A stretch of 64,000 bases of DNA from positions 682,001 through 746,000 of the forward strand of contig JBFXDS010000001.1 of assembly GCA_050180895.1 (NCBI GenBank), given 5' to 3'. The position numbers were made by a program, and so were the translations under genes. Positions within the stretch are counted from its first letter, which is position 1; each line of letters starts with the position of its first letter. Under the pieces are notes generated by a model that was not told the origin of the DNA, did no database searches, and was given only the letters and a program-made list of their open reading frames with translations. Origin of the DNA: JBGPEQ01 sp050180895. GTDB lineage: Bacteria; Pseudomonadota; Alphaproteobacteria; Dongiales; Dongiaceae. Positions 32,847 through 42,557 of the stretch are shown here, in pieces.

Positions 32847-34001
32847 TTGGTCGCGCATGTCTATACGACGCAGCAGCGTACGCGGAGCCTGATCGCGGTC
32901 ATCTCGGCCGTCTTCGCGACCGGCGTCGCCGTCGGGGCGCTCGTGCCGCTGATCTCTCTGCGGATGGAGCGGGAAGGCTTCAGCAGCTTCGTCATCGGCG
33001 TCAACGCATTGATGCTGCCGCTGGCGGTGATGACGGCAGGCCCCTTCGTGCCGAAATTGGCCGCGCGCTTCGGCACGCTCAACGCCATCTACCTGTCGAC
33101 GGCCGTGCTCAGCGGCCTGACGCTGTCATTGCCGTTTCTCCCAATCATGCCGGCCTGGTTCGTCGTGCGGTTCCTGGAGGGCGTGGCCGCGGCCGTCGGC
33201 TGGATTATCACGGAGACCTGGGTCAACCTGATGGCGACCGAGTCCAACCGCACCCGCGTGATCGCGGTCTACGCGACGGTGCTGGCGGTCGGATTCGCGA
33301 TTGGGCCGTTGGTGATCCGCATGGTGGGGATCGACGGCGTGCTGCCGTTCGGCGTCATCGCCGCCTTGCTGGCCGTCTCTGCGCTCCCCATCGCCTGGGC
33401 GCGCGACGTGGCGCCGACGATGCCCGGACACTCCACCCACGGCGTTCTGAGGCTGATCGCCGCGGCGCCGGTCATCATGCTGGCCGGACTGGGCGGTGGC
33501 GCCATCGAATCGGCGGGATACGCGCTGCTGCCGGTCTATGGCGTGAAACTCGGCCTCGCCGAGGCGACGGCGGTGCTCATGCTCACCATGTACTATGCCG
33601 GCAATCTGGTGCTGCAGATCCCGCTGGCCATGCTGGCCGATCGATTCGATCGGCGGCACATGCTGGTGGCCTGCTTCGTCGTCGCGCTCGTCTGCCCGGT
33701 CCTGCTGCCCTTGACCTTGTCGTTGAGCCCGCTGATGTGGGCCGTCCTCGTGGCCTGGGGCGGCGCCACGATGGCGATCTACACGATGAGCTTGGCCGTG
33801 ATGGGCGACAGCGTCCCGCGGGCCGAGCTGGCGGGTGCCAACGCCGCCTTCGTCATGATGTACGAGCTCGGCAGCATCGGCGGCCCGGCGGTCGCCGGCG
33901 GCGCCATGGACCTCGCCGGGCCCAACGGCCTGATGGTCGTGCTGGGCCTGATCGCAGGCGGCTATCTCGCGGCCATCGGCCTCCTGCGGGTCCGCCGGTA
34001 G
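32847..34001 (+). CDS. MFS transporter
   Basis: 384 residues with about twelve hydrophobic segments. The first segment (LIAVISAVFATGVAVGALVP) and the pattern of small-residue-rich helices are those of major facilitator permeases. The closest pattern is the YcaD/arabinose-efflux-like branch. TTG at 32847 has GAGG eight bases upstream and is the best start. The substrate cannot be inferred; no regulator is adjacent. Confidence 0.85.
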   Translation: MVAHVYTTQQRTRSLIAVISAVFATGVAVGALVPLISLRMEREGFSSFVIGVNALMLPLAVMTAGPFVPKLAARFGTLNAIYLSTAVLSGLTLSLPFLPIMPAWFVVRFLEGVAAAVGWIITETWVNLMATESNRTRVIAVYATVLAVGFAIGPLVIRMVGIDGVLPFGVIAALLAVSALPIAWARDVAPTMPGHSTHGVLRLIAAAPVIMLAGLGGGAIESAGYALLPVYGVKLGLAEATAVLMLTMYYAGNLVLQIPLAMLADRFDRRHMLVACFVVALVCPVLLPLTLSLSPLMWAVLVAWGGATMAIYTMSLAVMGDSVPRAELAGANAAFVMMYELGSIGGPAVAGGAMDLAGPNGLMVVLGLIAGGYLAAIGLLRVRR

Positions 34002-34146
34002 CGCGCCCACATCGGTGCCGCGCCGGGCAATTTGCCGTTAACCATCCGGTTGCCCGCCTGTCCCTCGGCCTTCCCTGCCTGCCTCTGTCGGGTTAGTATT
34101 GCCCCAATTCGGTGCCGAACGAGGTGCCGAGATGGAGGCTAAAAAA

Positions 34147-34605
34147 ATGATCGGAAAAACGGCAATCGTCGTCATGTCGGCCGTTGCGGTTCTCGCACTC
34201 TCATCGAGCGGTGCGGCCACCGACGAGGCGGTATCCGAGCAGCAGATCGGCTATCGGGTCGAGCTCACGGGTACGCCGGGAATGAAGTTCCGGCTCAGAT
34301 GCCGGACGCTCGAGGATGGGCACGCGGCCTACCGTCCGCACTTCAACGTGCTGCCGCGCACCTACGAATACCCTGTCGACTCCCTCTCCTGCGTGCTTTG
34401 GAAGAAGGAGCACAACGGCGAAATGCAGATCCGCCTCGTCGCGCTGTATCCGACGAAGGAGCGCGTCATCGGGAGCGCGGGCAGCCGGGACTATCCGGCG
34501 GCGATCTTCGCGCGCTCGAGCGGCCCATGGGGGCCCGAGGTGGTCGTGCCGGCCGTGGACCATGACCTCGTGCTGCCGCCGACGGCCTCAGCCGGCACGC
34601 CCTGA
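34147..34605 (+). CDS. Small secreted protein of unknown function
   Basis: 152 residues. The start ATG at 34147 has GGAGG eight bases upstream; the preceding in-frame ATG at 34132 overlaps that site. The first 23 residues are a Sec signal peptide ending at SGAAT. The mature part has two cysteines (FRLRCRTLEDG and DSLSCVLWKKE) that could form one disulfide, and ends in VVVPAVDHDLVLP. No family is recognised. Single gene between the MFS and phosphatidyltransferase genes. Confidence 0.65.
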   Translation: MIGKTAIVVMSAVAVLALSSSGAATDEAVSEQQIGYRVELTGTPGMKFRLRCRTLEDGHAAYRPHFNVLPRTYEYPVDSLSCVLWKKEHNGEMQIRLVALYPTKERVIGSAGSRDYPAAIFARSSGPWGPEVVVPAVDHDLVLPPTASAGTP

Positions 34606-34689
34606 GTTCGAGCGGGCGAGCTTGTTCGACGCTGCGGCTTGCCCAGCCTTGTGGCATGGCGCCGCTGAGGTTGTTCGCGCCTTTCCCGG

Positions 34690-35295
34690 ATGCTTGATGG
34701 ATATATGCGGCGGATCATCGATCCGCCCCTGGACCGCGCCGGCCGCCGGCTCGCCGCCGCCGGTGTCCCCGCCAACGCGATCACGCTGGCGGGATTCGCG
34801 ATCGGGCTTCTTGCCGTTCCCGCCCTCGCCGCGGAATGGTATGCCACGGCTTTGACCCTCATTCTGCTGAACCGCCTGGCCGACGGGCTCGACGGCGCCG
34901 TCGCGCGCCGCGCGCGGCTCACCGATTTCGGTGGCTATCTCGACATCGTCTGCGATTTCATCTTCTACGCCGCTGTCGCCTTCGGCTGCGCGCTCGGCAG
35001 GCCGGAGAACGCCGTCGCCGCGGCGTTCCTGATGCTGTCCTTCGTCGGGACGGGCACCTCTTTCCTGGCCTACGCGATCATGGCCGCCAAGCGGCGGGTG
35101 ACGACCGACCTGCGCGGCGCGAAGTCGCTCTACTACATCGGCGGGCTGACCGAGGGGACGGAGACGATCGCCGTCTTCGTCGCGTTCTGTCTGTTCCCCG
35201 ACGCCTTCGTGCCGCTCGCCTATGTGTTCGGCGCCTTGTGCTGGCTCACGACGGCGTCGCGCATCGCCACCGCTTGGCGGACCTTGCGGGACTGA
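34690..35295 (+). CDS. CDP-alcohol phosphatidyltransferase family protein
   Basis: 201 residues with several hydrophobic helices. The diagnostic motif is complete: DGLDGAVARRARLTDFGGYL, followed by DIVCD. The enzyme transfers a phosphatidyl group from a CDP-lipid to an alcohol; which alcohol is unknown. It differs from PssA at 31863 in sequence and length and may make a second head group, or work on an archaetidyl- or inositol-like acceptor. Confidence 0.85.
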   Translation: MLDGYMRRIIDPPLDRAGRRLAAAGVPANAITLAGFAIGLLAVPALAAEWYATALTLILLNRLADGLDGAVARRARLTDFGGYLDIVCDFIFYAAVAFGCALGRPENAVAAAFLMLSFVGTGTSFLAYAIMAAKRRVTTDLRGAKSLYYIGGLTEGTETIAVFVAFCLFPDAFVPLAYVFGALCWLTTASRIATAWRTLRD

Positions 35296-35393
35296 TCCGA
35301 ATGTGCCGGCGCGGCGGCATGTGATCTCGGCGGCCGGAGGTCCGCAGCAAGAGCCGGAGTGCGCCCGCCGACGCAAGCCGGTACAGTGGCGAT

Positions 35394-36047
35394 ATGCGCC
35401 AGGATCTGTTGGCCGGCATCGAAGCGGACGAGCCCACGCGGCGGGAACTGGGCCCCGGCGCGGTGCTGTTGCGCGGCCGCGCCCTGCCGGTCGAGCGGCC
35501 GATCCTGGCCGCCATCGACGCAATCGTGGCGAAATCTCCCTTCCGCCGCATGGTCACGCCCGGCGGCTTCGCGATGTCGGTCGCCATGACGAACTGCGGC
35601 GCTGCCGGTTGGATCACCGATCGCAGGGGATATCGCTACGATCCCCACGATCCGCTGAGCGGACTGCCATGGCCGCCGATGCCCGACCTGTTCGTGAGGC
35701 TTGCGACCGCGGCGGCCGCGGATGCCGGGTTCCGCGACTTCGTTCCGGATTCCTGCCTCATCAACTGCTATGAACCGGGCGCGCGCCTGTCGCTGCACCA
35801 GGACAGGAACGAGCGCGATTTCGGCCAGCCGATCGTGTCCGTCTCGCTCGGTCTGCCGGCGACGTTCCAGTTCGGCGGCCCGCGCCGCGAGAGCCGGCCG
35901 ATGACGGTGCGGCTGCGGCATGGCGACATCGCCGTCTGGGGCGGGATCGCCAGGCTGTCCTATCACGGCATTCTCGCGTTGAAGGCCGGCGAGCATCCGG
36001 TGGTCGGCCGCCGCCGCCTCAACCTCACGCTGCGCAAGGCTCTTTGA
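35394..36047 (+). CDS. alkB: AlkB-type DNA oxidative demethylase
   Basis: 217 residues. AlkB features are LINCYEPGARLSLHQDRNER with the iron ligands His135 and Asp137, the third ligand His191 in RLSYHGI, and the 2-oxoglutarate-binding Arg in RRRLNLTLR. AMTNCGAAGWITDRRGYRY is the nucleotide-recognition lid region. It removes methyl groups from 1-methyladenine and 3-methylcytosine using Fe(II) and 2-oxoglutarate. It begins a cluster that also holds ada and a second 2OG oxygenase. Confidence 0.95.
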   Translation: MRQDLLAGIEADEPTRRELGPGAVLLRGRALPVERPILAAIDAIVAKSPFRRMVTPGGFAMSVAMTNCGAAGWITDRRGYRYDPHDPLSGLPWPPMPDLFVRLATAAAADAGFRDFVPDSCLINCYEPGARLSLHQDRNERDFGQPIVSVSLGLPATFQFGGPRRESRPMTVRLRHGDIAVWGGIARLSYHGILALKAGEHPVVGRRRLNLTLRKAL

Positions 36048-36172
36048 CCGCCGGCGTTTGATCGCAAGAAACGGAGTGTGTCGGTCTTCCCGGCCGTGTG
36101 ATGTTCGAGGCGGAAGACGCGTCGCGGCAACCGGCGCGTCCGCGCCGGCCGACGAACCGGGGAGGAGCCGAG

Positions 36173-36640
36173 ATGAAACTTTTTGCGGCAGCATTTGCCG
36201 TCGTCGGACTCCTCGCGAGCGACGCCGAGGCGGGCGAAGACAAAGTCCTGCTGCAGGACGGCTCCTACGAGGTAAAGGTCCGCCTGCAGATACCGAACGT
36301 GTGGAACTGGGCGGCCGACAAAACCGCGACGATCTGCGTCCGAAACGGCGCGGTAGATGACGCTCCGTTCGCGGTGCTGAGCGGCAACAATCCACTGGCG
36401 AACTGCCCGGCCAGGAACGTCCGCCGAAACGGCGCCAACCTGAGCTTCGATATCCTGTGCGAAGGGCGCGATGCGGCCAGGGCGCGGGCCGTCTACACGC
36501 TCATGCTCCACGATTTCGTCGGGCGGATCGCCATGGTGATGGGCGGAAAGAACATGACGATGACCGAGGTGCAGGTCGGCCACCGCGTGGGCGACTGCGG
36601 CTTGGCCGAGGCATCGGGGGCCGCCCGGCAGGCGCGGTGA
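36173..36640 (+). CDS. Secreted DUF3617-like protein
   Basis: 155 residues with a signal peptide (MKLFAAAFAVVGLLASDAEAG). The mature protein has QDGSYEVKVRLQIPNVW, cysteines in ATICVR, LANCPARN and FDILCEG, and the ending VQVGHRVGDC; this spacing resembles DUF3617 proteins. GGAGG precedes ATG 36173. It sits between alkB and ada on the same strand, but a role in alkylation damage is not evident since it is exported. Confidence 0.7.
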   Translation: MKLFAAAFAVVGLLASDAEAGEDKVLLQDGSYEVKVRLQIPNVWNWAADKTATICVRNGAVDDAPFAVLSGNNPLANCPARNVRRNGANLSFDILCEGRDAARARAVYTLMLHDFVGRIAMVMGGKNMTMTEVQVGHRVGDCGLAEASGAARQAR

Positions 36641-36693
36641 CGAGATACAGCTGCGAGAGACGAGCTGACGACATTAGGATGAGGAGGAGCGAC

Positions 36694-37476
36694 ATGTCCG
36701 GACATGCGCAGCCCGCGGCGGTTCCGACAGCGCGGGATCCGAGATGGCAGGCGGTCGTGGCGCGCGACCGCGCGTTTGACGGCAGGTTCTACTATTCCGT
36801 GACGTCGACCGGCGTCTATTGCCGGCCGTCATGCTCTGCGCGGCTGCCGAAGCCGGAGAACGTCCGCTTTCATCCGACCTGTGCCGATGCGGAAAGGGCG
36901 GGCTTTCGTCCATGCCGGCGGTGCCGACCCGACCGGCCCAACCAGGCCGTGCCGCCGGAGCGGCATGCGGCGAAAGCCGCCGAGATCCGCTTTGCCGTCG
37001 GAGCGTGCTCCCTCGGCATCGTTCTGGTCGGGCAAAGCGAGCGAGGCATCTGCGCCATTCTCTTGGGCGACGATCCCGAAGCTCTCGCGCGCGACCTCCA
37101 GGACCGCTTCCCGCGGGCACGCCTGGTCGGCGGCGACGCACGGTTCGAGGAGTTGGTGGCCAAGGTTGCCGGCTTCGTCGAGGCGCCGGGACGGGGCCTC
37201 GACTTGCCGCTCGACCCGTGCGGCACCGTGTTCCAACGGCGCGTCTGGCGGGCCTTGCGGACGATCCCGGCCGGCGAGACCGCGACCTACGCCGCCGTCG
37301 CCGGCCGTATCGGGTCTCTGACCTCCGTTCGTGCCGTGGCGCGGGCCTGCGCGGCCAACGCGATCGCCGTGGCGATTCCCTGCCATCGCGTCGTTCGGGC
37401 CGACGGTGCACTCTCCGGCTATCGATGGGGCGTCGAGCGCAAGCGGGTCCTGTTGGAACGGGAATCCGCGGCATGA
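36694..37476 (+). CDS. ada: Ada-like DNA methyltransferase lacking the AraC domain
   Basis: 260 residues against about 354 in Escherichia coli Ada. The N-terminal zinc domain is intact (VYCRPSCSARLPKPENVRFH and FRPCRRCRPD; Cys43, 47, 74, 77), so methylphosphotriester repair is likely. The C-terminal O6-alkylguanine transferase is intact with Cys230 in IPCHRVVRADG. Between them only about 15 residues remain, so the AraC-type helix-turn-helix that lets Ada activate transcription is missing. GAGGAGGAG precedes ATG 36694. The stop overlaps the next gene (ATGA). Confidence 0.9.
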   Translation: MSGHAQPAAVPTARDPRWQAVVARDRAFDGRFYYSVTSTGVYCRPSCSARLPKPENVRFHPTCADAERAGFRPCRRCRPDRPNQAVPPERHAAKAAEIRFAVGACSLGIVLVGQSERGICAILLGDDPEALARDLQDRFPRARLVGGDARFEELVAKVAGFVEAPGRGLDLPLDPCGTVFQRRVWRALRTIPAGETATYAAVAGRIGSLTSVRAVARACAANAIAVAIPCHRVVRADGALSGYRWGVERKRVLLERESAA

Positions 37477-38222
37477 GCGCTGTCGCAAGGGCCACGCCGG
37501 CCGCCGAGGCGATCGCATCGCCTGCCGATCGTGTCGCCGGGATCGACTGGACCACGATCGCCGCCGCGCTCGACGAGCGGGGGTCCGCGGTGCTGGAGAC
37601 GCTGCTGACTCCCGACGAATGCCGCGCCGTCTCGGCCCTCTATCCGGACGAGAGCCGTTTCCGCAGCCGCGTCGTCATGAGCCGCCATGGCTTTGGCAAG
37701 GGCGAATACAGATACTTCACCTACCCGCTGCCGGCGCCGATCAACGGCCTGCGGGCCGCGCTCTATCCCCGGCTCGCGCCGATCGCCAACGACTGGAACC
37801 GGCGCATGGGAATCGATCTGCGCTATCCGCCTGGTCACGCCGCATTCCTCGCGCTTTGTCACGCCGCCGGCCAGCGCCGGCCGACGCCGCTGCTGCTGCA
37901 ATATGGGCCGGGCGACTACAACTGCCTGCACCAGGATCTCTATGGCGCGCTCGCCTTTCCGATGCAGGTGGCGATCCTGCTGTCGGAGCCGGGCCGCGAC
38001 TTCGCGGGCGGCGAGTTCGTGCTCACCGAGCAGCGTCCGCGCATGCAGTCCCGTCCGGAGGTCGTGCCGCTGCGGCAGGGCGACGGCGTGATCTTCGCCG
38101 TGCACCATCGGCCTGTCGCGGGTACTCGCGGCACTTACCGGGTCAATCTGCGGCACGGCGTGAGTCGGCTCAGGTCGGGGCGCCGGCACGCGCTCGGCGT
38201 GATCTTCCACGACGCCGCGTAA
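37473..38222 (+). CDS. 2OG-Fe(II) oxygenase, alkylation-repair associated
   Basis: 249 residues. The iron site is visible as NCLHQDLYG (His153, Asp155), with a distal His among HHRPVAGTRG or LRHGVS and a 2OG-binding Arg nearby (TYRVNLRHG). The family is a conserved uncharacterised 2-oxoglutarate oxygenase. Translational coupling to ada by ATGA overlap and proximity to alkB suggest a demethylase or repair role; substrate not known. Confidence 0.8.
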   Translation: MSAVARATPAAEAIASPADRVAGIDWTTIAAALDERGSAVLETLLTPDECRAVSALYPDESRFRSRVVMSRHGFGKGEYRYFTYPLPAPINGLRAALYPRLAPIANDWNRRMGIDLRYPPGHAAFLALCHAAGQRRPTPLLLQYGPGDYNCLHQDLYGALAFPMQVAILLSEPGRDFAGGEFVLTEQRPRMQSRPEVVPLRQGDGVIFAVHHRPVAGTRGTYRVNLRHGVSRLRSGRRHALGVIFHDAA

Positions 38223-38238
38223 CGGGGCTGAACCAGCG

Positions 38239-41200
38239 CTACTCCGCGGCTCGCCGCTCCGGTGCGGCGTGGGTCCGGGCGCCCGGACCGTCCTCGTCGA
38301 ACACGCGCGGGTCCACCGCGCCGCGCCGCCGGTGATGCCATGCCGCCAGGTTGGCCTTCAGCATCAGCGCCGAGGGCGTGACGATCAGCGTCAGCACCGT
38401 GGCGAAGGCGAGGCCGAAGACAATGGCGGCGGAGAGCTGCGTCCACCATTGCGTGGAGGGCGCGCCGTAGGTGATCTCCCGCGTCACGAAGTCGATGTTG
38501 ACGCGGAGCACCATCGGCAGCAGGCCCAGGATGGCCGTGATCGTCGTCAGCATCACCGGGCGGACGCGCTGGGCGCAGGTGCGCAGGATGGCCTCGCGCT
38601 GGGAATGGGCGGCCTTCAGCATCCGGTCGGAGGTGCCGATCAGGATGATGTTGTGGTTGACGACGATGCCGGCGAGGGCGATGACGCCGATGCCGCTCAT
38701 GACGATGCCGAACGGTTGATTGGTGATCAGCAGGCCGATCAGCACGCCGATGGTCGACATGACCACCGCCGTCAGGATGACGAAGCTGCTGTAGAAGCTG
38801 TTGAACTGCGTCAGCAGGATGCCGGCCATGAGGAAGAGGGCGATGACGAACGCCTTCATCAGGAATTCGCCGGCTTCCTGCTGCTCCTGGTCCTGGCCGC
38901 GATAGGTGATGTCGATGCGCGGATCGAGGTCCGCGGTTTGCAGCCAGCTCCGGACCTCCTGCAGCTTGCTGTCAGCCAGCACGCCCGGCCCGACGTTGGC
39001 GCGCACGTTGAGCACGCGCTCCCCGTCGACCCGGTTGATGACGCCGACCGCATGCTTGGGCGTGCGTGTGACGAAGTTGCCGATCGGCACCAGCCCGACG
39101 TTCGTCTGCACGCGCAGCCGGTCCAGCTCGTCGATGGTGCGCTGCGAATCCGGAAAGCGCGCGACGATGTCGATCTCATCGTCGCTGTCGTCCGGCCGGT
39201 AGTCGCCGAACTTGAGGCCGCGGGTGATGAGCTGGATCACGTTGCCGACGGCGGTGACGTCGACGCCATATTTCGCCGCCTGGGCGCGGTCGACCTCGAC
39301 CTGCCACTCGATGCCGGGGATCGAGCGGGTATCCTCGATATCGACGAGCCCGGGGATCCGGCTCATCCCGGCCCGCAGCGCCTCGACCGCAGGCTCGAGC
39401 AGCTCGGGGAAACGCGAGGAGAGCTCGACGTCGATCGGCTTGCCGACCGGCGGTCCGGCCTCCTCCTCGCGGAATTCGATGACGACGCCGGCAAGGTCGG
39501 CCGTCTTGCGGCGGATCTCTTCGATGATCTCCGCCGCCTTGCGCCGCTCCTGCCAGTGCGCGTATTCGAGGTTGATAAGCCCGATCACGTCCTCCGGCAG
39601 CTGCTCGCCGCCGACGCTGGTGGTGGCGGCATAGGTGACGCTGTAGACGGTCTTGAACTCCGGCCGCTCGGCCTGCATCCCGAGGATGCGCGACTCGACC
39701 TCGCGCACCAGAACATCCTTCTCGTCGATGGAGAGATTGCCGCGGGCATGGATGCGGATCGCCGTGTTCTGCGGCTCGACCTTGGGGAAGAATTCGAAGC
39801 CGGTGCCGTTGATGCCGTAATAGGCCCAGATGGCCGCGAGCACGGCGGTGGCGAGCGCCAGAACTGTTCCGGGACGGTCGAGCGCGCAGTCGACGAGCCG
39901 GATATAGGCGCCGGTCATGCCGCGCAGGCCCTTCAGCTCCTCGACCGTGCCCTGCTCGAGCTTCAGCATCAGCTCGTGGTCGCCGTCGCGCCGCGGCTTG
40001 CCGAAGGTGGCGCCGAGCACCGGCGTGAACACCATGGCGACGATCAGCGAGGCGATCAGCGTCGCCGTCAGGGTGATCGGCAGGTACTTCATGTATTCGC
40101 CGACCACGCCCGGCCAGAACATCAGCGGCAGGAACACCACGATGGTGACCGACAGCGAGCTGGTGATCGGCCAGGCCATGGCGCGGGCCGCCTCGCGATA
40201 GGCCTCGAAGCGCGGCAGGCCCTCGATCATCTTGCGGTCGGCGTACTCGACCAGCACGATGGCGCCGTCTACGAGCATGCCGGCGGCGAGGATCAGGCTG
40301 AACAGCACGACCACGTTGATGGTGAGCCCGGCGACCGCGAGCACGAGGATGCCCATCAGGAAGGAGGCGGGGAGGGCGATGCCGACCATGGTGCCGCCGC
40401 GCAGGCCGAGCGCGCCGATGATCACCACCATCACCAGCGCGATGGCGAAGATCAGGCTGTTCTGCAGCTCCTTCAGCATCTCCCGGATGTCGCTGGAGCG
40501 GTCCTGCGAGTAGTTGACCTGGATTTCGGGCGGCCAGTTCTGCCGTTCCCGCTCCACCACCTCGCGCACCTTGGCGATGGTGTCGATGATGTTCTCGCCG
40601 GCGCGCTTGGACACCTCGAGGGCGACCGCCGGCTGGCCGTTCACGCGGGCATAGCTCTCGGCGTCCTTATAGGTGCGCTGCAGGGTGGCGATGTCGCGCA
40701 CGCGGATGACCGAGTCGCCATGCGCCTTCAGCGGCATCTCCAGGATGTCGTCGGCGTCCTCGAAGAGGCCGGGCACGCTGATGTCGAAGCGGCCCCGGCC
40801 GGTGTCGAGCGTGCCGGCGGCGACCAGGCGGTTGCTGCGGCCGATCAGCAGGCCGACGTCGTCGGCGTTGAGGCCATAGCTCTCGAGCCGCAGCGGATCG
40901 ATCACCATCTCCACGAGCTCCTCGCGGTAGCCGGCGATCTTGGCTTCGAGCACGCTGTCGATGCCCTCGACCTTGTCCTGCAGGTCGCGCGCGAGTTGCA
41001 GCAGGGTCCGCTGCGGCACGTTGCCGGCGAGGCTGACGACGAGGACGGGGAACTCGCTGATGTTGACCTCGGCGACGATCGGCTCCTCGGCGTCTTCGGG
41101 GAGTTCCGCCTTGGCCAGATCGACCTTGGCGCGCACGTCGTTGATCGCCTGATCGGGGTCGAAGCCGGCTGTGAATTCGAGGGCGACCGAGCCGCCGCCG

Positions 41201-41460
41201 AGATAGGCGTAGGCCTTCATCTCCTTGATGCCCTCGATCGTGCGCAGCTCCTGCTCCATCGGCCGCAGCAGCAGCCGCTCGGAGTCTTCCGGCGAAATGC
41301 CCTCCAGCATCATCTGCACGTAGATCAACGGCAGCGTGATGTCCGGGTCCGACTCCTTCGGCAGGTCGCGATAGGCGACGACGCCGGCGACGATGATCAG
41401 CACCAGCGCCGTCAGCACCATGCGCGAATGGTGCAGGGCGAAGTCGATCAGCGCATTCAT
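38239..41460 (-). CDS. RND efflux transporter, inner-membrane pump
   Basis: 1073 residues, full AcrB/HAE1 length. The first helix reads ALHHSRMVLTALVLIIVAGV; two large periplasmic loops and the GIVVNHNIIL and AGMLVDGAIVLVEYADRKM helices with the proton-relay Asp are present. ESDPDITLPLIYVQ and PVMLTTITAILGLLPMVL are typical of the superfamily. It exports drugs or other hydrophobic compounds with proton motive force. ATG at 41460 overlaps the adaptor stop (ATGA). No outer-membrane factor gene is in this operon. Confidence 0.95.
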   Translation of the reverse strand: MNALIDFALHHSRMVLTALVLIIVAGVVAYRDLPKESDPDITLPLIYVQMMLEGISPEDSERLLLRPMEQELRTIEGIKEMKAYAYLGGGSVALEFTAGFDPDQAINDVRAKVDLAKAELPEDAEEPIVAEVNISEFPVLVVSLAGNVPQRTLLQLARDLQDKVEGIDSVLEAKIAGYREELVEMVIDPLRLESYGLNADDVGLLIGRSNRLVAAGTLDTGRGRFDISVPGLFEDADDILEMPLKAHGDSVIRVRDIATLQRTYKDAESYARVNGQPAVALEVSKRAGENIIDTIAKVREVVERERQNWPPEIQVNYSQDRSSDIREMLKELQNSLIFAIALVMVVIIGALGLRGGTMVGIALPASFLMGILVLAVAGLTINVVVLFSLILAAGMLVDGAIVLVEYADRKMIEGLPRFEAYREAARAMAWPITSSLSVTIVVFLPLMFWPGVVGEYMKYLPITLTATLIASLIVAMVFTPVLGATFGKPRRDGDHELMLKLEQGTVEELKGLRGMTGAYIRLVDCALDRPGTVLALATAVLAAIWAYYGINGTGFEFFPKVEPQNTAIRIHARGNLSIDEKDVLVREVESRILGMQAERPEFKTVYSVTYAATTSVGGEQLPEDVIGLINLEYAHWQERRKAAEIIEEIRRKTADLAGVVIEFREEEAGPPVGKPIDVELSSRFPELLEPAVEALRAGMSRIPGLVDIEDTRSIPGIEWQVEVDRAQAAKYGVDVTAVGNVIQLITRGLKFGDYRPDDSDDEIDIVARFPDSQRTIDELDRLRVQTNVGLVPIGNFVTRTPKHAVGVINRVDGERVLNVRANVGPGVLADSKLQEVRSWLQTADLDPRIDITYRGQDQEQQEAGEFLMKAFVIALFLMAGILLTQFNSFYSSFVILTAVVMSTIGVLIGLLITNQPFGIVMSGIGVIALAGIVVNHNIILIGTSDRMLKAAHSQREAILRTCAQRVRPVMLTTITAILGLLPMVLRVNIDFVTREITYGAPSTQWWTQLSAAIVFGLAFATVLTLIVTPSALMLKANLAAWHHRRRGAVDPRVFDEDGPGARTHAAPERRAAE

Positions 41461-42539
41461 GATGCCGGCTCGGCCGTCTCGGGCACGGGTTCGACCTTCT
41501 GGCCGGTGAGGACGAAGTCCTGTCCGACGGTGATGAACCGCAGGCGCTCCGGCAGCCCCGCCAGCCAGACCCCGTCGGGACCGTCGCCGACGATCTGCAC
41601 CGGATGAAACTCGACGACGTTCTCGGCGTTCACCGTCTTGACGCCGATCTTGCCGTCGTCCGTCAGGGTGAGGATGGCCGGGGACACCCGGTGCGCCGGC
41701 AGCTCGGCCACCGGCAGGCGCAGCTCGGCCGAGATGCCTTCGACGATGCGGCGATCCGGGTTGGGGACGTCCAGTTCGACGCGGAACGTGCGTGTCTGGT
41801 CGTCGGCCATGGCGCCGACGAAGCTCAGCCGGCCCTGCACAGTCTCGCCGGTCACCAGCTTCGCCGTGCCGGCCATGCCCGGCTTCAGCTTGGTGACGTC
41901 GCTTTCGACCACGTGGCCGACGACGCGCAGCGGGTCCAGATCGACGATCGTGGCGACAGGCGTGCCGACATCGACGAAGTCGCCGATCTCCGCCGGCCGC
42001 CGCTCGATCACGCCGTCGAACGGCGCCGCGATCGTCGTATAGCCGATATCGATCTCCATGCTGGCGACGGCGGCCTTCGCCTCCTCCAGGCGCGCCGTCG
42101 CCGCGGCCACCTCGGTCTCGGCCCGATAGCCCTTGGCGGACAGCTTCTTGGCGCTGTCGTACTCGATCTGCCGCTGATCCAGCAGCGCTCTGGCCTGCCG
42201 CAGCTTGGCCATCCGGTCGTCGGCCGACAGCCGCAGCAGCACCGCGCCGGCCTGCACAGACGCGCCTTCCTCGGCCAGGATCTCCACCACCTTGCCGCGC
42301 GTCTCCGCTTTCACCTCGACGATGCGGGCGGCCTCGGTGCGGCCGCGCAGGACGATCTCGGCCATGTGCGGCTCGGCCACGCGATCGGCAACCCGCACCC
42401 GCGGCGGCGGCAGTTCGGCAGCCGTCGCCGCGGGCGCTGCCGCCTCGGCGTGGTCCTCCTCGCGCGCAAACTGCCCGGAGAGCAGCCATCCCGTCACGAC
42501 GAGGGCGATGGCGATCGCGATGAGGTAGGAGTTCTTCAT
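41457..42539 (-). CDS. RND efflux periplasmic adaptor (membrane fusion protein)
   Basis: 360 residues. An N-terminal anchor (YLIAIAIALVVTGWLLSG) is followed by the lipoyl half EVKAETRGKVVEILAEEGAS and its partner TTIAAPFDGVIERRPAEIGD, separated by a coiled-coil hairpin (LRQARALLDQRQIEYDSAKK). It links the RND pump to an outer-membrane channel. It lies between padR and the pump gene in the same operon. Confidence 0.93.
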   Translation of the reverse strand: MKNSYLIAIAIALVVTGWLLSGQFAREEDHAEAAAPAATAAELPPPRVRVADRVAEPHMAEIVLRGRTEAARIVEVKAETRGKVVEILAEEGASVQAGAVLLRLSADDRMAKLRQARALLDQRQIEYDSAKKLSAKGYRAETEVAAATARLEEAKAAVASMEIDIGYTTIAAPFDGVIERRPAEIGDFVDVGTPVATIVDLDPLRVVGHVVESDVTKLKPGMAGTAKLVTGETVQGRLSFVGAMADDQTRTFRVELDVPNPDRRIVEGISAELRLPVAELPAHRVSPAILTLTDDGKIGVKTVNAENVVEFHPVQIVGDGPDGVWLAGLPERLRFITVGQDFVLTGQKVEPVPETAEPAS

Positions 42540-42557
42540 GGCGATGTCCTCCCCGCG

